DNA of 21,189 bases from a virus. The notes beneath the pieces were generated by a model. That model had not been told where the DNA came from, did no database searches, and saw nothing but the letters and a program-made list of their open reading frames with translations. The stretch covers positions 1 to 21,189 of the IMG/VR virus record IMGVR_UViG_3300048008_000251; one strand, given 5' to 3'. The position numbers and the translations under genes were made by a program. Position 1 is the first letter of the stretch. Each line of letters begins with the position of its first letter. Of this stretch, positions 6,364 through 13,120 are shown in pieces.

Positions 6364-8382
6364 TTAACGGAAGTTACTGTTTCTTTCCTTTAAGGCTTTT
6401 TCTAATACTGCATCCTCTTCGGCTTTTATTGTCTTTTGCAACGCCGCAATTTGTTTTTCCAATAAAGACATTTCTGTATTGATCAAACGTTTTTCTCTAG
6501 GATGTTTAGTTATTTTAACCGATTCTTGTCGATCTGTCAACCTATCTTTGAGTATAGCTAGTTCCTTACTCTTAGGTATATCCTTTGGAACTGCTAATAC
6601 TGGTACAGTAGAAGGTACGTTTTCACTGAGGTTCATAGGATTGCTAGCTGATCTTCTTAAAATGTCATCTTGATATACGTCAGATGTTTTATTAGGTAAT
6701 GGAGCTGTTCCTAGTTCTGTTTCAGTTATTGCTTCATTAAAGAAGTTAGTTGATTTATCTTTAATTGTTTCTGAATTGTCACTAAACCAATTTGAAACAG
6801 TTTCAATTTTTGTTGATAAACTATTTAAATTTAATGTAACAGCGTTTTGTGCTCTCAAGAACATTTTGCTTGCATCGTTCATTGCTTGTACTGTACTACC
6901 TGATGCTGTTAATTTTGCTCGGGTTTTCTTATTAAGTGCTTCAATCTCATCAGCACTTAACTTTGCATATTTTCCAAAGTTCTTTTTGATTAATACACCG
7001 CTTGATTGTAACTCTGCAATTGCTTGAAGTATACTATTATCTACTGCACCAGCATTTGCCATTTTAGTCATATCCATATTAGTAAAACTTTGCAATATGT
7101 AGTTACCAGCTTCTTCTCCTCGCAGTTCTCCTGTTTGAATCATTCTTTCAATATTATTAAAAAAGTCTTCTCCCATTACTTTTGTAAATGCTGCTCTTGT
7201 TTCAGGAGTTAGTGTAGATTCAAATTCAAAGTTTTCAATATTACCTGTATACTGAAACAGTTTCTCACCCAATGCTGTTGCTAGCTCTTGTATCCTGCCT
7301 CCACCGGCACCTTGGTCTGATATTAATGATAATTGTTGTAATATGTGTTTTGCTGCACTAGCTTGTTCATTTTTACCATTGTCTCTAAGACCTTGTAAAC
7401 CAGCCATTTCAAATGTTCCACTAATAGCAGCCATTTGTCTTTGTAATGCATCACTTCTATTTAAAGAAGTTAAACTTGCCATTGCTGTACTTTCTACAAC
7501 TAAGTCTTGGAAACCTTTATCTAACTTAGTTCCCATACCAGCAAGCGTCATATCTATTGCGCCTGTTAAACGTTGTGTTTCTATATAAGCCGCATACTGA
7601 TTCATTAGTTCAGTATTTGAAAGTCCTAAATCACCTAACTTATCTGTAGCGTCACTAAGTTTCTTAAACATACTTAGAAATTGTTTAGAACCGCCTGATA
7701 CATCTGATCCAAGTGCTGTCATAGTGCCACCAAAATTTGTTATAGTATCTGAAAATGCATTATAGGTTATACCTGCTTTCATACTGTCATCATACAAATT
7801 ATCAAATTCAGATGCACTAGAATAAAATATAGCACCACTGTCAATCATTTTCTTTTGTACTTCTGCAAACTGTTCAAACTTGGCTGCATTCCAACCTGCC
7901 CATGCTAGTGCAACATCAGTTACTGTACTCATAGTACCGCCAAACTTAGTAAAAAATTCACCTAGTCCTTTGGATTTTTTCATTAGAGACTGTAAGCCAC
8001 CGCCGCCAGCTGGTCCTTTAAGTTTACCTGCTAAACTATCAACAGCACCTACCATACTTGATAATGGCTTTTCTGCATCACCAAAGAATGTTGCCGCTTT
8101 GTTTATTGCGGATGCTGTACCTGTTGTTCTATCTAAAAATGTTTTTTGATTTTGTTCTGTTGATTCACTGTTTGCATCAGCTGCTTCTACTACTGCTTTT
8201 ACAGATGCTATTACTTCTTCGTCTACTTCTTTAAGTTCTTTAACACCGTCCAGCATTGTATCTGAAATAATATTAGTACGTTGTAACTGCTTTGCCATAG
8301 CAAGCAAAGTTGATTCACTTGCCCACGCCGGAAGTTCAATGGTAGTACCATCTGGTAAAGGTATATTATTTTTTTTGGCCAT
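6364..8382 (-). CDS. Tape-measure-like tail protein, paralogue A (672 aa)
   Basis: A long helical structural protein. Residues 18-29 (PAWASESTLLAM) form a short conserved N-terminal motif. Residues 100-170 are rich in Gly, Ala and Lys with weakly hydrophobic stretches; 180-235 carry the block shared with the next protein; and about 600-672 is a charged coiled coil. This pattern suits a tail tape measure or an internal tail protein, whose length sets tail length. No direct T4 gp29 match was seen, so the name rests on composition, length and location. Its start overlaps the stop of the upstream paralogue (TAATG), with GGAGG nine bases before ATG, so the two are coupled and probably made in fixed ratio. 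It could alternatively be a head or virion-internal protein. Confidence 0.55.
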   Translation of the reverse strand: MAKKNNIPLPDGTTIELPAWASESTLLAMAKQLQRTNIISDTMLDGVKELKEVDEEVIASVKAVVEAADANSESTEQNQKTFLDRTTGTASAINKAATFFGDAEKPLSSMVGAVDSLAGKLKGPAGGGGLQSLMKKSKGLGEFFTKFGGTMSTVTDVALAWAGWNAAKFEQFAEVQKKMIDSGAIFYSSASEFDNLYDDSMKAGITYNAFSDTITNFGGTMTALGSDVSGGSKQFLSMFKKLSDATDKLGDLGLSNTELMNQYAAYIETQRLTGAIDMTLAGMGTKLDKGFQDLVVESTAMASLTSLNRSDALQRQMAAISGTFEMAGLQGLRDNGKNEQASAAKHILQQLSLISDQGAGGGRIQELATALGEKLFQYTGNIENFEFESTLTPETRAAFTKVMGEDFFNNIERMIQTGELRGEEAGNYILQSFTNMDMTKMANAGAVDNSILQAIAELQSSGVLIKKNFGKYAKLSADEIEALNKKTRAKLTASGSTVQAMNDASKMFLRAQNAVTLNLNSLSTKIETVSNWFSDNSETIKDKSTNFFNEAITETELGTAPLPNKTSDVYQDDILRRSASNPMNLSENVPSTVPVLAVPKDIPKSKELAILKDRLTDRQESVKITKHPREKRLINTEMSLLEKQIAALQKTIKAEEDAVLEKALKERNSNFR

Positions 8383-10304
8383 TATTGTGGTCCTCCAGTA
8401 GTTATTTTCTTAGCATCCATTTCGGCTTTCTTTTCTAATAACATTGTATAAAATGTTTTTTGTTCCAATAATTGACTTTCTAACATTAGTTGTTGTGCTT
8501 CAGCTGCTTCTATTTGTTCATCTGTTGCATCTATAGTTTCGCCAGCTTCGTTTGTGTATTCGGGTGTTTCAATAAACGACTCGATATGATCCATTCTAGA
8601 CTGTGCTGCATCAATTTTTTGTTTAGCTACCTCAATTGATATATCAATATTCTTATCAGTAACTTGTGCAAGTGCTGCTTCTCTATTAACAGTCATTTGT
8701 TCATCATAAAAATCATCAAAGTCTGATTCCTTACCAAAGAACCCACTTACTGCTCTACCAAATTTCATCAAATTATCTGTTACAAGATTTATACCTGTAT
8801 CCATTGTACCAAAGCCTGGTGTTAATATTTCTTGCAAGTTTTGAAATGTTACTGCAAATTTGTCTATAGTATCAATTGATCCATCTGCATTATCAATTAC
8901 ACCTTTATAATAAGAAGTTGTTAATAACTCGTCTGTGTCTGCACTCATATACGAATCTGGTATTGCTTTTGTTCTTGCTATAAGTTCATTTGATTCACGT
9001 AGGTCAGAACTGACTCCAGGCTTAGGCATTGCATCTTGTACCATTTTTACAAGTCTTCTTTGTCTGTCTACCATGGCTTTGTTGTCACCTAATTTTCCTT
9101 GAGCTGTATCTTCAACTAATGCTATGTATTCTTCTGCAATTCCTGGTCCTACTCTACGTAGTTTTTCTATTAGTTCTCTGTTAACATTGTTTGCTGCTGT
9201 TGTATCAAATTGAAAATCTCCAACTGTTGATATTACGTCTTGCTCAAATGTCTTAGCAAAGTCTTCTCCAAATGTTCCCGTCATTAAGATTGCTGCTGTA
9301 CCTTGTGCTTGTTCTATATTTTGTATTGCTGCCTTGCCAAATAATTCTTCAATCTTTTTTGTATTTTGTATAATATTAAATTGTAACTCTTCATTGGTAC
9401 GTGCTTCATTTCTAAGATTTAATGCTTCCATTCTTTGCATGCCTAAGTTATTACCAGTAAACATTGCAAGTGCATTAGCTGATTCAAAAGAGTCAGCAAC
9501 ACGTCTTTTTGTCATTGCATTCATTTCTTGGATTTGTCCTAACTGATAAAGTGTCTCAGTTTCTTGTGCTAGAGATCTAGCTGTATCTTGTATGCCCATT
9601 CCAAAATCACTAAATTTATCATCGTTCTCAATTTGAGAAAGCATTTCAGATAATTGATATTGTCCTTTAATAACATCGCCGCCTGCTGCAATCATAAATG
9701 GTTGTGTGGCTGCTGTAATGTCTGCAAATTCTTTAAAACCCATACCCAACGAACGTATACTTGATCTAAGTGTAGTGTACATATCTATATCACTAACAAT
9801 AGAACCAAAGTCAATTAATTGTCTAGCATACTTGTCTTGTTCAGTTAATAATTTAGCAAATACAGTACCAACACCTGTTGCTGCCACCATACCATACAAA
9901 CCTGCTTTAGTAGCGCCGCCAATAGCTGCACCAACTGCATTTCTTCCGCCGCCTAAAAAGTCTCCTGCGGCTGCTCCGGCGTTATACATTAACTTAGCTG
10001 TTTCGTGTGATAGATCTGCAACTGCCTGTATGGGTGACATATCAGACATAACTGAGCTCATTGCACCTTTTGCTTTTTTAGCACCCTTTTCTATCTTTTT
10101 TTCTAGTTTTTCTGCTTTTCGTTCTGCTTCTTCAGCTTTACGTGCAGTAGTTTTAACTTCACTAGTACCGGATCCACTTAATATGGCTGCAATTTGACCC
10201 ATTGTAATGTTTTGAGAGGTCAGATCACTGTTAAGGGCTTGCAGTGTTTCTTCTGTAGCCCAAGGATAGCGTTTACTTATAAATTCAAAGTATTGGTTGT
10301 CCAT
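8382..10304 (-). CDS. Tape-measure-like tail protein, paralogue B (640 aa)
   Basis: A 640-residue protein with an N-terminal motif PWATEETLQAL (14-24) like that of its neighbour, a Lys/Glu/Ala-rich helix at 52-80, an Ala/Gly-rich weakly hydrophobic stretch at 107-150, and a C-terminal coiled coil from about 540. Residues 164-217 (LIDFGSIV...AAGGDVIKGQYQ) align with residues 180-235 of the downstream protein, and similarity resumes further on. The alternation of coiled coil and Ala/Gly segments is typical of tape measures. The gene is first in its operon: AAGGA lies close to ATG 10304 and a late element (10365-10372) lies about 60 bases upstream. It diverges from the gp26-like gene, which supports a tail role. 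Exact function is unproven. Confidence 0.55.
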   Translation of the reverse strand: MDNQYFEFISKRYPWATEETLQALNSDLTSQNITMGQIAAILSGSGTSEVKTTARKAEEAERKAEKLEKKIEKGAKKAKGAMSSVMSDMSPIQAVADLSHETAKLMYNAGAAAGDFLGGGRNAVGAAIGGATKAGLYGMVAATGVGTVFAKLLTEQDKYARQLIDFGSIVSDIDMYTTLRSSIRSLGMGFKEFADITAATQPFMIAAGGDVIKGQYQLSEMLSQIENDDKFSDFGMGIQDTARSLAQETETLYQLGQIQEMNAMTKRRVADSFESANALAMFTGNNLGMQRMEALNLRNEARTNEELQFNIIQNTKKIEELFGKAAIQNIEQAQGTAAILMTGTFGEDFAKTFEQDVISTVGDFQFDTTAANNVNRELIEKLRRVGPGIAEEYIALVEDTAQGKLGDNKAMVDRQRRLVKMVQDAMPKPGVSSDLRESNELIARTKAIPDSYMSADTDELLTTSYYKGVIDNADGSIDTIDKFAVTFQNLQEILTPGFGTMDTGINLVTDNLMKFGRAVSGFFGKESDFDDFYDEQMTVNREAALAQVTDKNIDISIEVAKQKIDAAQSRMDHIESFIETPEYTNEAGETIDATDEQIEAAEAQQLMLESQLLEQKTFYTMLLEKKAEMDAKKITTGGPQ

Positions 10305-10338
10305 TTTTCCTTCTCATATTAACCGATGTTTTAATTCA

Positions 10339-10346
10339 GATAAATA
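10339..10346 (+). promoter_or_regulatory. Late promoter GATAAATA(CTATT), rightward
   Basis: The plus strand reads GATAAATACTATT, matching the T4 late consensus TATAAATACTATT at every base but the first. It drives the gp26-like gene with a leader of about 60 bases. Confidence 0.75.
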
Positions 10347-10364
10347 CTATTGTAATATACACAC

Positions 10365-10372
10365 TATTTATG
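10365..10372 (-). promoter_or_regulatory. Late promoter CATAAATA, leftward
   Basis: The minus strand reads CATAAATAGTG. It drives the two tape-measure-like genes. It faces the rightward late element 18 bases away, so the two start sites would overlap by a few bases. Confidence 0.65.
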
Positions 10373-10410
10373 GTATTCATAATATAGGTATATAATTGGA
10401 GAACAAACAT

Positions 10411-11241
10411 ATGACGAACCCACTAATTCAAGCATATAGAAAACCAGCTTTGTACATTGCATTGCCAAGTAAGGGTAATTTTTATAAAAATAAACCTAAA
10501 CTCAGCATTGATAACGAACTAGCGGTATATGCTATGACAGCAAGGGATGAACTTATAACTAAAACACCAGACGCTTTGTTTAACGGAGAAGCCACTGTAA
10601 GTTTAATTAGAAGTTGTTGCCCAGACATTGATGATCCAGATTCAATGCCTGTGAGCGATTTACTTGTAATACTAATTGGAATTAGACAAGCAAGTTACGG
10701 TAAGGAAATTGACGTAGACGTTAAGTGTCCAAAATGTGAATTTGATAATCAACTACAACTTGATGCAAGTATAATGTTGTCAAAAACAAAATCAGAAATA
10801 GTCGCACGTGAAGTAACGTTAGACTCTGGTTTTAAAATAACTGCCAACCCATACACATTAAGAGATAGAACAACACTACAAGTTCAACAAATAAAACAAA
10901 ACAAAATGATTCAAGGTTTAAGTGATGCAAAATTAGATGACGTTGCTAGACAAGAATTGTTTGGAAAAACATTTGTTGAGATTGCTGAACTTACTGTTAG
11001 TTTAATTACTAATAGTATTGAAAGTGTACAAGGTCCTGAAACTGATATTATTTCAGACAAGGAAGTGATTAAAGAATGGTTACAAAATATAACAAGAGCA
11101 GACTACGATGTAATTAAAAACAAAATAGAAGCACTAAGTGAAAGTGGTTTAGAAACTGAATTTAATGCTAGCTGCCAAGAATGTAATCACAATTGGAAAA
11201 CTGGTGTTGATTTAGATATTGCAAATTTTTTCGGGGGTTGA
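10411..11241 (+). CDS. Baseplate/tail-assembly protein, T4 gp26-like, with split zinc ribbon
   Basis: A 276-residue protein. ATG 10411 is chosen because GGAGA lies eight bases upstream; a TTG at 10396 would lie before that site. The opening (NPLIQAYRKPALYIALPSKG) and the middle (DLLVILIGIRQASYG) resemble the T4 baseplate hub gp26 family. Two Cys pairs, CPKC at 106-109 and CQEC at 255-258, are placed to form one zinc ribbon although they are about 145 residues apart. In T4, gp26 and gp51 act in hub assembly and are not abundant virion parts. The 3' end carries a slippery heptamer and hairpin leading into the next ORF, so a longer form of about 351 residues is probably also made. Its adjacency to tape-measure-like genes fits a tail-assembly chaperone role. 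Confidence 0.7.
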   Translation: MTNPLIQAYRKPALYIALPSKGNFYKNKPKLSIDNELAVYAMTARDELITKTPDALFNGEATVSLIRSCCPDIDDPDSMPVSDLLVILIGIRQASYGKEIDVDVKCPKCEFDNQLQLDASIMLSKTKSEIVAREVTLDSGFKITANPYTLRDRTTLQVQQIKQNKMIQGLSDAKLDDVARQELFGKTFVEIAELTVSLITNSIESVQGPETDIISDKEVIKEWLQNITRADYDVIKNKIEALSESGLETEFNASCQECNHNWKTGVDLDIANFFGG

Positions 11242-11258
11242 TAGCTTCTCGTCAACCC
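11226..11258 (+). promoter_or_regulatory. Candidate programmed -1 frameshift signal
   Basis: The zero-frame heptamer T TTT TTC (11226-11232) fits the X XXY YYZ rule. After two bases, GGGTTGA (11235-11241) pairs perfectly with TCAACCC (11252-11258), making a seven-base-pair hairpin that spans the zero-frame TGA stop (11239-11241). The downstream ORF is in the -1 frame; its frame is open only from 11211, after an in-frame TGA, and has no ATG before 11238. The two-base spacer is shorter than the usual five to nine, the main weakness. Confidence 0.68.
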
Positions 11259-11465
11259 GTAGAAATCCAAGAACTAGTTCAACGATACGAAAAACAGTTA
11301 GAGAAATCTGAAAGCAGTTTCTTAGACATAGTAATACGCAGTGAAGGTGCAGTAAGTTATCAAGATATTATGATGATGCCTGTTCCGGCTATAAAATTAT
11401 TAGTTGAAAGAATGAATCACAGAGTTGAAGAAATCAACAAATCTAATCGCGGTCCTCGCCGGTAA
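11238..11465 (+). CDS. -1 frame extension of the gp26-like protein (75-77 aa)
   Basis: This ORF has no good start of its own. The only early candidate is TTG 11238, which overlaps the TGA of the preceding gene and has Gs directly against it instead of a spaced ribosome binding site; the first ATG is near the middle of the ORF. It is therefore best read as the C-terminal part of a frameshift fusion, entered at the slippery site 11226-11232 and adding 77 residues. The segment is helical and charged (VEIQELVQRYEKQLEKSESS), with a second helix PVPAIKLLVERMNHRVEE. It could instead be a separate small protein, like the small T4 hub factors, translated by stop-start coupling at TTGA. Its last 23 bases overlap the end of the convergent gene. 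Confidence 0.65.
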   Translation: MIASRQPVEIQELVQRYEKQLEKSESSFLDIVIRSEGAVSYQDIMMMPVPAIKLLVERMNHRVEEINKSNRGPRR

Positions 11466-11892
11466 TTAATTTATAATAAGTATCAGGCCAGTTGTCGTAA
11501 TACTTTGTAGTTTTTAAGTACTTACGTTTTTCCATTATATCTCCACGCAATTGAATAAACACACAATCTGTAAAGTTCTTTACAAAGTGTCCACTATTTC
11601 TACTACTCGTAAAAAATAATAAATCAGGATTGGCAACCATTGCCTCCTCGCAAAATTTTTCTACGGGTTCCATATCATTTATATCACCTAACCAGGCAAT
11701 ACCAATCTCATATGTAGATTTGTCAAAAGTGTTTAGTTGTGATAAACTATCACGTGCATCTATAAATTGTATTTTTTGCTGTAGTCTAGCCTTACGTGCA
11801 AACGGACATACTGGTAAGCCAGAGTCCTGTTTAACCTCAATAGAGTTTTGGCTCCATTTAAGGAATTCTTGTTCAAAGTCAGAAAAGTTCAT
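11443..11892 (-). CDS. Unknown protein (149 aa)
   Basis: A 149-residue soluble protein that I do not recognise. It has a PVCPFARKA motif near residue 27, an alternating strand/helix pattern in the middle (YEIGIAWLGDIND), a hydrophobic strand LLFFTSS, and a Tyr/Trp-rich end (YYDNWPDTYYKLI). The compact alpha/beta pattern suggests an enzyme or adaptor domain, but no catalytic signature is clear. ATG 11892 has no visible Shine-Dalgarno sequence (the preceding bases are AT-rich), although the frame is open only to a TGA at 11946, so no better start exists. A late element at 12049-12056 and two hairpins lie upstream. It converges with and slightly overlaps the frameshift ORF at its 3' end. Confidence 0.6.
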   Translation of the reverse strand: MNFSDFEQEFLKWSQNSIEVKQDSGLPVCPFARKARLQQKIQFIDARDSLSQLNTFDKSTYEIGIAWLGDINDMEPVEKFCEEAMVANPDLLFFTSSRNSGHFVKNFTDCVFIQLRGDIMEKRKYLKTTKYYDNWPDTYYKLITGEDRD

Positions 11893-11922
11893 TATATTGA
11901 TATCATTCTTGTTTATTGTTCT

Positions 11923-11966
11923 TGATGTCTTACGACATCATCATTATCACAAAGCTAACGCTTTGT
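11923..11966 (-). other. Tandem hairpins in the leader of the 149-aa gene
   Basis: Two perfect seven-base-pair hairpins lie 8 bases apart: ACAAAGC-GTTA-GCTTTGT (11966-11949) and TGATGTC-GTAA-GACATCA (11940-11923), the second with a GNRA loop. Neither is followed by a T run, so they are not simple terminators. They may stabilise or regulate the leader, or belong to the 3' side of the structured RNA. A weak TTGAAC-16-GATAAT promoter-like pair overlaps the first hairpin. Confidence 0.5.
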
Positions 11967-12048
11967 TCAATGCATATTGCTTACGCTTAATTAAAGTATC
12001 AAACTGTATTAGATAAAAAGCAATTTTTTAGATCTTAATTTATATTAA

Positions 12049-12056
12049 TATTTATC
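12049..12056 (-). promoter_or_regulatory. Late promoter element GATAAATA
   Basis: The minus strand reads GATAAATATTA, immediately after and partly overlapping a perfect hairpin (ATCTTG 12073-12068 with CAAGAT 12059-12054). It would drive the 149-residue gene with a leader of about 150 bases. Confidence 0.5.
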
Positions 12057-12521
12057 TTGTTCCTTGGCAAGATATTTTATTCACACTTAGCCTACTACGG
12101 GCCAAGTGTAAAATGAGTTCTTGGCATAGAACAGCACCCACATTACCATAGTAAACCTAGTTTAACACCTAGGAAGGGCGGTTACGCTGTACCCTTATTA
12201 CATACTGCCTTTCTAACGCAGAAACATCCGGAGCCATGGTATCGACTTTTGGACTATCCTCAAGTTACGAGCGTTCGTAGAGCTTGATCTTTTTGATTTG
12301 TCAAATCAGTGTATTGACATTTGCAGGCACACCAGTATCTAGTCACGTGAATTCGTAACCTCAAGGTGAGTCGACCAACGCCGACCAAACGGAGCCTTGT
12401 TGCCTGTGTTAGTTTTGTATTAGCCTATATTTGCGAGATTTGGTATCTGTGTATTTTGGTTTGTATTAGTAATTATCTGATGCTTTAATTATTAGCTGAT
12501 AACGCAATTAAAACCTTAATT
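12050..12521 (-). ncRNA. Structured noncoding RNA with group I ribozyme-like core
   Basis: No protein gene lies between 11893 and 12552, yet the minus strand is full of perfect helices in a group I order. Candidate P3 is CAGGCA (12406-12401) with TGCCTG (12329-12324); a CAAGG/CCTTG stem (12399-12395 with 12366-12362) lies between its strands; candidate P7 is GACTA (12344-12340) with TAGTC (12256-12252). The contexts TTCAC..GACTAGA and GGATAGTCC resemble the conserved R and S elements. Between P3 and the second P7 strand are hairpins TGTCAA/TTGACA and TCAAG..TACGA/TCGTA..CTTGA. The 3' domain has TACCAT/ATGGTA (12241-12236 with 12149-12144) enclosing AAGGG/CCCTT and CCTAG/CTAGG, then a ten-pair hairpin at 12109-12083. 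A sigma70 promoter lies just upstream. Splice sites and an interrupted gene were not found, so ends and class are uncertain. Confidence 0.6.
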
Positions 12522-12527
12522 CTTGTT

Positions 12528-12556
12528 ATACTAACAAGAAAAATATGCGTTGTCAA
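12528..12556 (-). promoter_or_regulatory. Sigma70 promoter of the structured RNA, with palindrome over the -10
   Basis: On the minus strand -35 TTGACA (12556-12551), a 17-base spacer and -10 TAGTAT (12533-12528), preceded by the same GG as the other sigma70 sites. A perfect inverted repeat TTCTTGTTA-GTA-TAACAAGAA (12540-12520) covers the -10 and could be an operator or a weak end of the upstream operon. The -35 overlaps the stop of the GIY-YIG gene. Confidence 0.5.
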
Positions 12557-12996
12557 CCTTTTTTCAGATGTTCTGTAAGAATTTTTGAACTGCCAACCCT
12601 TACATTAATAATGCCGTTATAGTATTCATCGGTTTCTAATACTCTACGGTCAAATTGTTCTTTAGCTTCTAAATAGCTTGCAACACCTCTACTAGGACAA
12701 AAATGTAATATTTCTCTAGTAAATTTATCTGCTCCAAGTGTTAGTACGTCAGCATTTAAATGATCTGACGAACCCCAATAAGTCTGCCAATCACTTTCTT
12801 TAGTGCCACGTCTTTTATTCTTTTTACCCTTTAACGGTGGTTTAGTTGTTTTGAACTTTGCTAGTTTCTTACCAATGTACTTACGATCATTAGTAAGGTT
12901 AGTTATTAAGTATACAAATGCTTCTACGCCGTCTGGTATCTCAGTGATTATTTTATTTTTGTATGTCCAAGGGACTGTCTTCTTTGTACCACTCAT
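12553..12996 (-). CDS. GIY-YIG endonuclease, SegE-like
   Basis: A 147-residue protein of the GIY-YIG nuclease superfamily, related to the free-standing Seg homing endonucleases of T4-like phages. The GIY-like strand is FVYLITNL (27-34) and the YIG motif is KYIGKK (39-44). The usual following elements are visible: a basic linker (46-66), YWGSS (73-77), the catalytic-type Arg94 in FTREIL, and Glu110 in SYLEAKEQ. No separate DNA-binding domain remains, as in small SegE-type proteins. It overlaps the upstream 55-residue ORF by 44 bases and has only a weak ribosome binding site. It lies directly before the group I-like RNA, an arrangement typical of homing endonucleases and introns; the link is inference. 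It may instead serve in recombination with gp46/47. Confidence 0.8.
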   Translation of the reverse strand: MSGTKKTVPWTYKNKIITEIPDGVEAFVYLITNLTNDRKYIGKKLAKFKTTKPPLKGKKNKRRGTKESDWQTYWGSSDHLNADVLTLGADKFTREILHFCPSRGVASYLEAKEQFDRRVLETDEYYNGIINVRVGSSKILTEHLKKG

Positions 12997-13120
12997 CTAT
13001 TAATCTTTTAATTCTGTCTAATGCGTCCATTCCTATAGATGCTTGTTCTATTGTGAAGGGAGCATGCTTTAACACATACTCTTTATCTTCTAATACAAAT
13101 TCTTCTTGATCTTTATGCAT
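12953..13120 (-). CDS. Small acidic ORF after gp46 (55 aa)
   Basis: ATG 13120-13118 lies inside the last codons of gp46, with stop TAA at 12955-12953. The 55-residue product (MHKDQEEFVLEDKEYVLKHA...) is acidic and helical, with SIGMDALDRIKRLIDEWYKED near its end. It overlaps gp46 by eight bases and the GIY-YIG gene by 44, suggesting coupled translation along a compact early operon. I do not recognise the family. The codon pattern and the amphipathic helices argue for a real gene. It may be an accessory of gp46/47 or a small early protein; nothing decides between these. Confidence 0.6.
   Translation of the reverse strand: MHKDQEEFVLEDKEYVLKHAPFTIEQASIGMDALDRIKRLIDEWYKEDSPLDIQK

Noticed and set aside
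9706-10197. 163-codon plus-strand ORF opposite the second tape-measure-like gene
   Set aside because: It lies entirely antisense to a well-supported gene, its Ala/Pro/Ser-rich composition is the reverse-frame shadow of Ala/Gly-rich coding sequence, and it has no convincing ribosome binding site.
10391-10396. TATAAT as a sigma70 -10 before the gp26-like gene
   Set aside because: No acceptable -35 lies 16-18 bases upstream, and the transcript would start inside the ribosome binding site.
10396-10410. TTG 10396 as the start of the gp26-like gene
   Set aside because: The ribosome binding site GGAGA overlaps these codons and is correctly spaced for ATG 10411.
11923-11966. The tandem hairpins as rho-independent terminators
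   Set aside because: Neither strand has a run of Ts after either hairpin.
11630-12016. 128-codon plus-strand ORF spanning the 149-aa gene and the hairpins
   Set aside because: It is antisense to the minus-strand gene for most of its length, runs through two RNA hairpins, and has no clear ribosome binding site.
12050-12521. tmRNA or RNase P RNA as the identity of the structured region
   Set aside because: No tRNA-like T arm with TTCGA plus CCA was found on either strand, and the GGATAGTCC box differs from the RNase P GGAAAGTCC with no other conserved RNase P blocks.
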